DNA from: Drosophila pseudoobscura
Lineage: Eukaryota > Arthropoda > Insecta > Diptera > Drosophilidae
Reading direction: 5' to 3'
DNA: 64,000 nucleotides
Assembly: GCF_009870125.1 (NCBI RefSeq)
Contig: NC_046683.1
Coordinates: 35,169,869-35,233,868, forward strand
The notes under the pieces are model-generated. The model had not been told where the DNA came from, did not search any database, and worked only from the letters and a program-made list of their open reading frames with translations. Positions 53,365 through 62,621 of this stretch are shown piece by piece. Position numbers and translations under genes: made by a program. Numbering within the stretch: position 1 is the stretch's first letter; each line of letters starts with the position of its first letter.

Positions 53365-56196
53365 CTAATTACTAGAAAGATGTGTAAGGATTAGTAATTT
53401 AATAAGAGGAAGAGAATTAGTGGAGGATATAATATGGTAGAGGGAATTATAATCCGAGCATAAGACCCTAAACGGTTCATGCAAGGAATAATTCGATCTA
53501 CAAAGTGGAAGGAACAACGGTATAAAGTTTCTAGTCAGTCTAATAGGAATCGTGAAGTTTATGCGGCTCAACAGATCAGGGCTGTCTATGTCACCCCTGA
53601 TCAAGTTGTGCATAAATATCACACCAAGAATTTTTCTACGGTTAACTAAGGATGGGTGGTTTACTAATAATAGTCTACTAGAGTAAGATGGGAGTCTTAC
53701 ACCCGCATCCCAGTTAAGGCCCCGCAGAGCAAAGAGTAAAAAGTTTTTCTGTACTGATTCTATACGGTCCTGGTGTACTTTGTACTGAGGGCACCATACA
53801 CAGGAGCCGTATTCTAAGATCGGACGAACAAGCGAGGTATAGAGAGTCTTTGTTATATAGGGGTCGTCAAATTCCTTTGACCACCTCTTTATAAACCCAA
53901 GCACGCCCATGGCCTTATTTACCATGGTAGAAATGTGTTCGGAAAACTTTAACTTGGGATCTAACATAACACCCAGATCATCCACCAGGGTAATTCTCTC
54001 AAGAGAACCCCCAAATAGGGTGTAGGGAGCCAACAAAGGGTTAGAACGATGAAATGTCATAACTTTGCATTTCGAGGCATTAATGTGTAACAAGTTTGCA
54101 CAACACCATGACTGAAAGCTATTGAGATCGGATTGCAAGCGAGAATGAAATGAAATGACCTTGTACTGGACACAGAGTTTAACATCATCCGCATACATAA
54201 GTACTCGAGAGTATGTTATTACTGAAGGCAAGTCATTAATAAAGAGTGTGAAGAGTAAGGGGCCTAGATGGCTGCCCTGTGGTACTCCCGAAGAAACCTT
54301 TACTGGTAAAGAGAGGGAGTTTTTGAAGAGGACTCTTTGAGACCTAGAACAAAGATAGCTAGAAATCCATCTCAGGAGGTTGGGCGGAAACCCTAAAAGG
54401 TCAAGTTTATGTGCTAAAAGGGAATGGTTTACAGAGTCGAATGCTTTACTAAAGTCGGTGTAAATAACATCCGTCTGTAAGTTACCTTGAAAGCCTTTAA
54501 TAATGAAAGAGGTAAACTCTAACAAGTTCGTGGTGGTTGATCGCCGCCTTATAAATCCATGCTGAGTTGGAGATATAAGTGACTTTCAGAGATGTTGCAA
54601 GTGCGGAGTTAAAACCTTCTCAAACAATTTGGGAATAGCGGATAACTTTGCTATACCTCTTTAATTTTTTGCTTCAGACTTGCTACCTTTTTTATGGAGA
54701 GGAATTATAAACGATTCCTTCCAGATTGGGGGGAAGCAAGAGGAATCAATGGACAGGGTGAATAGTTTAAGCAATGGTCCACACAGAGACTCAGCGCAGT
54801 ACCTGAGTACACAACCTGGAACCCCGTCTGGACCCGGTGAAAACACCGGCTTAACTAGTCGAAGATCTTGAAGTAGGGAATATTCATTTAACAAGGGACT
54901 GAAAATGCCGTTCGACCTCGGTAATCCGTATGGGTACGGTTGACCAGAGTAGCGTTCCTCAGAATAGGTGGTTTGGAAAAACTGGGCAAAAAGATCGGCA
55001 ATTGCCTGATCATTATTTGCCGACGTATTACAAAATGATAGCGAGGATGGGTGTGCGGACGTTCTACGCTTACTGTTTACGAAGCAGTAAAACTGTTTAG
55101 GGTCCTGAGAAAAACGTATCCTGCAACGAGATAGGTAGTTCTTATAGCATTGAGCATTAAGAACTGAAAAGTTTGACCGAGCTATTACATAACGAGAGTG
55201 AGAAGTAGGAGAACCCACTTCTTGAAATTTTTTATAAAGTCTTGATTTTAAGTTTTTTAGACTGGATAACTCTTTGGTAAACCAAGGGGGTTTTCCAGAT
55301 CTAATCGGACAAGAAAGCGGGACACAAGAATCAAAAAATGTGCCAAGAGCATTGTAAAAAATGTTTGTGCCTTTTGTGACATCAGTGCACAAGTACAAAG
55401 CGGACCAATCAAAATCCCTAATTAGGTTATTAAGCTTCGCAAACTCGGCTTTACGAAAGCAACGGACACGTTCAGGTAGTCTACTCGACCGATCCAATAC
55501 AGTTGGTCCTATGTCTAGCGACACCTCGAAAGTAGGGTGGTAGGCGTCTTCAGGTATAGTGAGCGGAAGGGCTCGGGTTAACAACACTATGGTCGGATCC
55601 GATACAAAGCATAGATCAAGCAATCGACCCAAGGAATTTTTCACATGATTGACTTGAGACAGGGACAGGTCAAGCAAGCCGTCAACAAAGTCATGTCGTG
55701 ACATGGGCACTAGGATACTAGACTCGTTTACCGAAGACCAAACAGTTCCTGGTAAGTTGAAGTCACCAAGAACTATCATACGATCTTTATCAGATAGCGA
55801 GGAAGCAACAGCGGTTAAAGCGGACAAGTGCTGCTCATAAATTGAAATATCCGAAGAAGGTGGGATATACGAGCAAGTAATGAATATAGCGAAAGCGGGA
55901 AGAATCAGTTTTACACACAGGAATTCCAGTTCCTGTTGAACTTGGACTGTGAAGTGTTCTGACGTGAAGTAAGAGTCCACTGCAATTAGAACCCCTCCTG
56001 CACGTCGAGACGAACGGTCCTTTCTAAAAGTTGTGTACCGACCTGCCAAAACCTCGGAACTAAGAATGTCCGGCTTTAACCAGGTTTCAGTAAACACAAT
56101 AACGTGGGAAGCAAATGCAACACTATCCCGGAAAAGAATGCTGAGCTTACTACGCAAGCCTCTTACATTCTGATAGGTTACTAAAAGAGAAGTTAG
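53365..56196 (-). pseudogene. CR1-like ORF2: endonuclease and reverse transcriptase, two in-frame stops
   Basis: One frame runs from the ORF1 overlap to TAA at 53365-53367. It begins YQNVRGLRSK, the APE-endonuclease start, with FTETWLKPD, VLGDFNLPG and SRHD further on. The RT has SPGPDGVPGCVL, YTDFSKAFDSVNH, SSGVPQGSHLGPLLF and the catalytic YADD (about 54190). The frame is broken only by TAA at 54661-54663 (AKN*RGIAK, Tyr expected) and TGA near 54588 (LQHL*KSL). Without these it would be about 940 codons, the normal size. The motif spelling suggests the CR1/jockey group. It shows no ATG near the start, which fits expression by frameshift from ORF1. Confidence 0.85.
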
Positions 56197-57215
56197 TTTT
56201 TTGGAAAGGTTGGAGCAAGACGGGAAGTTGAGGAAGAGGAAGTTGAGGTTGTTGAGGTTGAGGGTGGCACGCTGGAAAGATTTGGAAGCGATATGGGGGG
56301 CCTATTCTTCTTCTTAGCCTTAAACTCCTTCACCACCAAATGCTCCGGCCAAAATTTGGTGGAGCAAATGGTGTCAAATTGAGTTGGGGAGATGCTTATC
56401 TTAAACGACGCTATCTCCCTGGCATAAGAGAAGTTAAATTTCTCCACCTTTAAACCCACGGCTTTTATTTTGCTTTGAATGAAAGCAGTTACATCATTAG
56501 ATGTGAGATCAGGGGCCAGCCGTGAAACAAAAACTTGTCGTTTTGGTGGGACTCCCACCAGTGGTTTAGTCACCGCAGGTCTAGTACCTGTGGTGGCAAT
56601 ATCCGGAGGTCCGGAACGTCTATTTACTGGTGGGATCGGGATAGACGGGACAACTAGTGAACTTGCGGACACCACGGACACGGACGCAGCAGACGTACTT
56701 GGCTGCACATTCTCCGAGGCGATGAATTCGGCTACCGAATCTGCATCGCCAGCAGCTTTCGTTGCCTTTGGAGTGGCAAACGAGATCAACTGCTGTACAC
56801 TTGGAGTGGTCGGAGTCAATTTTTCGGCGGCGCACGGCTGAGTGACGGTTGGCACTTGCAGGTCCCGCGGAGTGACCTTTTTGCGCCTCGGAGACTCATT
56901 CAGCAGCTTTAAACCGCTAAACTGAGCCTCCATGGCTAGGAGCCGATCGTGCTGGTTTTTAAAACCAACGGTCAGCTCCTTAAAGCCACTCCGCGTCTGC
57001 CTCATGAAAGCCACCATGTCTTTCTCCACCGCACGGCATGCCTCGCAACTGTAATGCAAGCCATTACGTTTGGCTATGGCATCGCTCACGAGGCCAGAAA
57101 ATCCCGCGCATTTTGCGTGGACTACGCTGTCGCAGAGCCAGCAGGGGACATTTGGCTGATCGTGAGTGATCTGCTTTTTGCAGGTTTTTTTAGCGCAGAC
57201 CACAGCGAATTCCAT
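56193..57215 (-). CDS. CR1-like ORF1 protein: PHD-like zinc finger and RRM-like domain
   Basis: The start is taken at ATG 57215 (MEFAVVCAKKTCKK), the same ATG as at 1-3 in the other copy. The upstream part of the open frame is UTR. Residues 7-60 carry paired Cys and one His (CWLCDSVVHAKC, YSCEACR), a PHD-like finger known from CR1 ORF1 proteins. A coiled-coil-like middle (about 65-110) and a Ser/Thr/Pro linker follow. Residues about 240-320 (VFVSRLAPDLTSNDV, ASFKISISPTQFD, FWPEHLVVKEF) form an RRM-like domain of the kind that binds LINE RNA. The frame is intact (340 codons) and ends FPKN-TAA at the slippery heptamer 56202-56196. Confidence 0.85.
   Translation of the reverse strand: MEFAVVCAKKTCKKQITHDQPNVPCWLCDSVVHAKCAGFSGLVSDAIAKRNGLHYSCEACRAVEKDMVAFMRQTRSGFKELTVGFKNQHDRLLAMEAQFSGLKLLNESPRRKKVTPRDLQVPTVTQPCAAEKLTPTTPSVQQLISFATPKATKAAGDADSVAEFIASENVQPSTSAASVSVVSASSLVVPSIPIPPVNRRSGPPDIATTGTRPAVTKPLVGVPPKRQVFVSRLAPDLTSNDVTAFIQSKIKAVGLKVEKFNFSYAREIASFKISISPTQFDTICSTKFWPEHLVVKEFKAKKKNRPPISLPNLSSVPPSTSTTSTSSSSTSRLAPTFPKN
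56196..56202 (-). promoter_or_regulatory. Candidate -1 frameshift site A AAA AAC at the ORF1 stop
   Basis: On the minus strand the ORF1 codons CCA AAA AAC TAA contain the heptamer A AAA AAC in the right phase. After a -1 slip the next codons are CTA ACT TCT CTT, open without a stop into the endonuclease start YQNVRGL. I could not judge by eye whether a downstream stem or pseudoknot exists. Confidence 0.5.
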
Positions 57216-57740
57216 TTTATTTTTATTATTCAAATATTTTATTAAAATCAAAAAAATTAAAAATTTCCAAAACAAATTGGTATCAGACCAATGTGCCAGA
57301 CAACGCTCAAAGCGGAATTGGTAAGAAAAAAAAGAGCGCAGAGTGGAGAGCGGTTATAGCGAGAGCTACTAGACAGAGAGCGCTATTGCTCAGAAAGTTG
57401 AAAGAGCGAGAGAGAAAGAACAGTTATTGAGGTTGAGGTGATAGCGAGAGAGTGATAAGACAACAAAAGCTACCAGGCGAGAGCGGACTGCAATGCAATA
57501 CTCACTCACTGCAATAACACAACACAACACAAGCCGACGCCGAAAAATAAAGAGTTAAATAATATTTTAACACAAATCAAAAGGCATGCACTCGCGTAAA
57601 TGAATAGGTTTCCAGATTGTTGTCTGGTTAGAAAGTATATTTAGAATTTAATTAGGAAAACTCCGGCTGTTTATTCGAAACAAAAGAAAAAATGCGGAGC
57701 GCAAAACAAAAACACGTCTGATCACTACGAAAGAGAACGA
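57216..57740 (-). other. 5' UTR of the CR1-like LINE
   Basis: It is nearly identical to 1-560 and ends at the same base. It is expected to contain the internal promoter. It contains GAGAGAG- and ACAACACAAC-type simple repeats. Confidence 0.8.
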
Positions 57741-57755
57741 GCTATGATGTATATA

Positions 57756-57891
57756 GTATATAGGCCCGTGTATACGTGTGCGCGTGCATGTGTGTAAATA
57801 GGGTTTCGGGGCTTCTACGTGGTGCATGATGCGATGCAACGATCGTGCAATGTGGCTAGGATCGCCCTGGCAGCTAAATTGTCCTCTTTCA
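57756..57891 (-). repeat. G1 LTR shared by copies G and H, part 2
   Basis: This is the first about 136 bases of the LTR in reverse, ending at TCTTTCA (57891; LTR start TGAAAGA). The C10 tract 57892-57901 is the polypurine tract of copy H. Confidence 0.9.
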
Positions 57892-58196
57892 CCCCCCCCC
57901 CTTCACACGTCGCGCGCAACTGGAGCGAACTCACTCAGGTTCACGTTGGACAGTCTTCTTCTCTGTCGTCGAATTTCTCGAACTCCAGTGTTTCTCTCCA
58001 GGAAACCTTCTGGCCCGGTTCTGGTGGCTGTATTCCTTGCCGGCTGTGAGTAAAATTTCCTGCATTACAACCTATTTGCACGACCGCCTTTTTCTGTATT
58101 CACTTCAAACTTTCTGTTGTAAGCACAGAATTTCAAACACGCCGGCGTGCCCTGCATTCTTCTGCCACGCCCAACGTAGGCCACACCCACACCTAA
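57892..58196 (-). other. G1 3' untranslated region, short type (copy H)
   Basis: Minus-strand equivalent of 19397-19734, with a ten-G tract. A loss near 57910 removes CTTGGCTCAC. Confidence 0.7.
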
Positions 58197-60144
58197 CTAC
58201 ATTCTCAGGTCTTTGGCATGGTACACTCCTATGGGACGGCCGTTAAGGTCCTCCAGAGCATACGCGTTCTCTCCTACTGGCTTCACTACCCGGCATCGGA
58301 TGAATTTGCGCGCGAACTTGGCATTAAAGCCTTTGCCGAAGTCACTAAGGACAAAATTTCGGCGGAATACCTCTTGTCCCGGCCTCGCGTAGAACACCCG
58401 AGCTCGCTGGTTATACCTTACCCTACTACGCTCATATGCCTGATGTAAACTATCGCGAATCCTCTCTTGGATGAGTTGTCGCTTGTCCTGACCCTCCAGC
58501 AGCGATATGTCATGCTCACCGATTGACCGCAGTCGCTTTGCCAGCTTGTAGCATGACCCATGCAAATACATTTGCTGCCCGAAGACTGCAAAGATTGGTG
58601 TTACGCCTGTCGCCTCGTGAACCGAGTTCCTAATAGCCAGTTCTATCTCCGGCAGATGCGCATCCCAATCCCGGTGATCGTCCTCCAGATACGCCCGAAT
58701 CGCGCTGAGTACTGTGCGATTTACGCGTTCGGCTGCGTTACTCTGCGGAGAATACACTGGCGTCCTCATATGAGTGACTCCGAATGCATCGGTCATCTCC
58801 TTAAAAGTTTTTGAGACGAACTGAGCCCCATTGTCCGAGTGAATCATCTCCGGCACTCCAAACTTTTAAAACACCTCGTGAACGAGGAATCTTACAACTT
58901 TCTTTGCTGTGGCCTTGGTCATGGTCTTTAGGAATGTGAACTTAGAGAACTGGTCAACTACAATAAATATCCACGCCTGACCGTTCTTTGACCGCAGATA
59001 TTTGCCCAAAAAATCCATATAAAGTTTTTGGAACGGGATCCCGGCCTGCATCCGATAATTCGACGCTTTCGACTCCTTGCACACTATTTTGCACCTCTAT
59101 CGCCATGTTCGGCCAGTAAAACTGTCTACGCAATAAGTGCAAGGTTTTCGCGATTCCTCCGTGCGCTGTCTTCTCTTCCGAATGTGCTTTGTCTATCAAC
59201 GCGGCCGTCAACGAACTCGGAACCCACAATTTCCAGACGGAGCCGTCCAGTTGATCGTCAAGTCGTTCACAGCGCATGCGCTTGAATATCATGCCATCAA
59301 CAATCTGGAGATCAGGTAAGCGGTCTTGATTCTCTGTGATTTCCTTCCTTAACTCCTGATATTCCCCAGATTCAAACTCCACCGTTTCAAAACCCAGGAT
59401 ATTACTCGGATCCACTTCAAACTCTTCAATACTGCGCGACAATGTATCTGCCACTACATTGTCCACTCCTTTTCGGTGTTCTATGCCGATATCGAAGGCC
59501 TGCAGTTGAAGGGACCAACGAGTTAAGCGACCATCCAGGTTTTTCATGGTCATGAGCCATTTGAGACTGGCGTGGTCAGCAATGACTGTAAACGGCATAA
59601 TCTCTACGTGTGGACGGAACTTTAGGATCGCCATTAAGGCTGCCTGAGACACTCCTTCTCTGTCATCGAGTAGTTTTTTTGCTGACAATTTAGTTTGGCA
59701 GAGAAAAACGCTATGGGCCTCTCGTTCTGCTCGTCATCCAGTTGGAAGAGTACGGTTTCAACCCCATAATGTGAGGCGTCGCACTGTATGTAGAAGTGCC
59801 GCTTGAAATCCGCGTGTACCAAGACTGGTGCCGAGGTGAGTGCAGCTTTTAGTTCCCCCATGGCTCGTTTTGCCTCCTCCGTCAATTTAAACTTTCCATT
59901 TCCTGACTTTTTCAGGGCGTCTGTGAGCGGACCGGCCATCTCAGCATAGTTTTTCATAAAGCGCCGGTACCAGCCCGCAGTTCCCAGGAAACTACGCAAT
60001 TCTCGTAAAGGCGTAAAATGGCCGACACACGATCCGGATCAGTCTACATAGGCGTTGTGCGGCGTTGCAGAGACCAAAGGGCATCATACGGAACTGGTAC
60101 AGAGGCCGTCCCGGCACCGTGAACGCCGTATATCCTCGACTCTG
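58197..60144 (-). pseudogene. G1 copy H pol: integrase, RNase H, RT remnant
   Basis: On the minus strand the integrase (58856-58197) has DDE residues and the tail GVYHAKDLRM. The TAA after HEVF (58866-58868) is present, as in A, B and D. The zinc region has the G-type replacement (MAIEVQNSVQG). RNase H (59688 leftwards) has the F-type two-base insertion. The segment 59999-59634 keeps the piece SAPVLVHADFKRHF that C, E, F and G lost, with AAG where A and D have TAG. Near 60003 and 60036 lie the same two RT deletions as in G, removing YLDD. Confidence 0.85.
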
Positions 60145-61100
60145 CTAGTCCAGCTCGATTTGCCAAAAAGCGAATTTTAAGTCGACGCCGGAGATATATA
60201 TCGTCTGATCGAGACGCGACAAAATCCCCTCGATGCTAGGAAATGGGTAAGCGTCCTTGATGGTTACTTTGTTGAGCTTTCGGGCATCGAGACAGAAACG
60301 ATTTTTGCCCGGCCTTCGCACCACGGTGGTACGGTTGCTCCACGGACTATCACTGTACTCGATGACTCCCAAAGCCAACATTTTGTCCACATCCCCACAC
60401 ACCACTTCCTGCATCGCTGGCGACAGCGGGTAATGTCGATCCTTCACAGGCTCGGCCTTCTCCACCAACTGAATTTTGTGAGTCTCTCTCGACGTCCTCC
60501 CCAGGCCTACGGCTTCGAAAGTCAGAAACTCTGCCTTCACCTGATCGACGGCTTCCTTTTGCTCTTCTGACAACTCCCATTCTTCCTGCACTATCTCCTT
60601 CTCCGGGCCTTCCACATAGTGAGCGACTTGATCAGCCAGCACTTCTTCCACTAATCTGTGAGATGCCCCTACTGGACCTTCTCCCATCACCTCAGGAGCC
60701 AATGAGAATACCCGCCAAAAGTCTACCCCCAAGTAAATTTCCTTTCCCAAGAAAAGGCATACGAAAAACGGTAATTCTACTCGGCCAACGATTGCGCGAT
60801 CTTCCCCATTCGCTACCTTCACTATAGAAGAATACCTACGAGCCTCCACGCCCAGCTTCTCCAGGAATTTCTGACCATTACACCCTAGCATGCTGTGTAT
60901 AGCGCCTGAATCCAACAGGCCTCGCACGGACTCGCCCATTTTAGAGGTTTCTGCGAAAACTCTCGGGTCTTTCTTGCAACAATGCTTTACTGAAGCAATC
61001 ACCTGCCTCCTCATAGCTCGCCTTTGCTTAAACCGGGATCTCGCCTTTCTCACCCGAACCGACAGAAAATATTCTATTTCGGGTTTCTAAATAATTTCTT
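60145..61100 (-). pseudogene. G1 copy H pol: protease and RT N-terminus (302-codon frame)
   Basis: A single frame runs from 61053 to the TAG at 60147-60145. It contains the basic leader, SVKHCCKKDP, protease (LLDSGAIHSMLG, with Ile replacing Thr) and RT through RFCLDARKLNKVTIKDAYPF to FAFWQIELD. It lacks the frame breaks seen in G. Confidence 0.85.
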
Positions 61101-61173
61101 AAGCGCTCTTCATATGATAAGTTCCTTAACCTAGCATGCAAATTACGTCTATCTAATTAATTTTTATTCTCAT

Positions 61174-61761
61174 CTACTGTCTCTCCGCAGGCCCCTTCTG
61201 TGAGCGTGATTCGCCTGCTTGGATCGCACTCCTCTTCATGTTTCCCGCGCAATTCGGACAGGTCGGACAATATGCATCGGGCTTTCCACACCGGTAGCAG
61301 AAAATTCGCCTCTCCGATGCCATACAGTCCCTAAAGCCATGATCGGTCTGCCCGCATTTCCAGCAAATCGACTTCTGTGGAACACGCTGTTTCACTTGGG
61401 CTTCCTCAATGACTTCTGCCTCTTCATCGCTAATCGACCGATCCTGCGCGACCTCGCTGACGTTCGCATTCGCCCCGCGGCCATAGTTTGTGGCTTTGGG
61501 TGCTCCTCGCCACGAAGATCGAGCCTTCCTCTTCAGATGTGCCTCTATTTCCACGCACTCATCCCGCAGTTGGTCTAAGGAATAAACCCGTAAGCGGTAG
61601 ACGAAACTCGCTATCTAATCTGTGAGTGCCTTTTTGACGATTTTTACCATCTTCTTTTCAGGTGGTGGCATCTCCAAGCTCGAAGCGATCTTTCTCATGA
61701 CATGGAAGAAGTCTTCCCCACTCTCGTTTGACCGCTGCATTCTCTCTCGCAGTTCTCTCAT
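61174..61761 (-). pseudogene. G1 copy H gag, C-terminal frame
   Basis: ATG at 61761-61759 overlaps TGA as ATGA. The sequence LTDKIASF is cut by a stop near 61615 (TTAGATAGCG). Zinc knuckles CWKCGQTDHGFRDC and CYRCGKPDAYC lie at about 61250-61370. Confidence 0.75.
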
Positions 61762-62157
61762 GCGGTCGAACTCGGACGCCGTGCCTCGGAAACTTCGCCC
61801 CTTAGTTCCTGCCAAACACCACCGCTCTGGTCGCGGATGTACAGCCAGTACCATTCCCACGTGTTTCCTGTAACCAGGTGATGAAACCCCTTAAGAACTT
61901 CATCCCACGGACAGCGGCATTGGGCTTGTAGGAATTCAATTCGGAACACAAAATCCTCGACCGTCATTTTGTTGCTGTCTCCGTCGAACCTCACGTCCCA
62001 TTTTTCGACTCGGCCCCACCGTGGCCAAGGTCTATAACCCGGGGGATTTGGATGCGGATCTTCTCGAGGAATCCCACCAGCTCTCCTACTCTCGCCACGA
62101 CCCTGACCCGAGTGTCTGAGTGCTATCGGGTTTCGCCAATTTCGCGCTTGATGCCCA
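61758..62157 (-). pseudogene. G1 copy H gag, N-terminal frame, 5'-truncated
   Basis: The frame continues from leader sequence into gag at GGHQARNWRNP and goes on to the TGA at 61760-61758. The join at about 62157 (CCCACC/ACGCTTCGG) deletes some 0.9 kb including the gag start. Confidence 0.75.
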
Positions 62158-62621
62158 CCCACGCTTCGGACCAATAAATACTCCGATAAATAAATAAATA
62201 AATACCGATATAAATATTGCGCCAACTAGCGCCGTTAACGAGATATATGCAATTAAATATTTGAATAAATAAATAATAACATACGACACTCAAACTTCAA
62301 GCACATTCAACACAACACAAAACATAAAAACAAAAATTCCTAACAGTTCTTCTTCTTCTTACAAGACTCATTAAGAGGGGGACACGTGACTAGCCGGGAC
62401 CAGTAACTGCTTCAATTTCTGCGCTCCACTTGACAATTGCCCTACGGATATCCTACAATTACGAACACCACCTTTGTGTGGCCTGTCATCTACTATAGTC
62501 ATCGCTCTAAGCGATGGCCGATAAACGAGAAGCCTCACGGTGCATGAGCTCACTTTGCTTGTGATTTGTTCCTGTCATCCATCATACCGATCTGCCATGA
62601 CAACAGATGCATCGCGGGTTG
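62158..62621 (-). mobile_element. G1 copy H leader fragment
   Basis: Minus-strand leader corresponding to about 51105-51540. At 62621 (GCATCGCGGGTTG) it is joined directly to the integrase C-terminal part of copy I, so primer site and LTR between H and I are gone. Confidence 0.8.

Larger units (their letters stand above)
53064..57740 (-). mobile_element. CR1-like LINE, nearly full length
   Basis: This minus-strand element has a 5' UTR of about 525 bp (57740-57216), ORF1, ORF2 and about 300 bp of 3' UTR. It sits inside a G1 LTR: LTR sequence stops at 53063 (GTAT) and resumes at 57756 (GTAT), with a 15-base ATGTATATA-like filler at 57741-57755. The exact 3' end is uncertain; no poly(A) is seen, as expected for CR1. 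The two in-frame stops in ORF2 are the only lesions I see. It is much younger than the LTR it entered. Confidence 0.8.
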
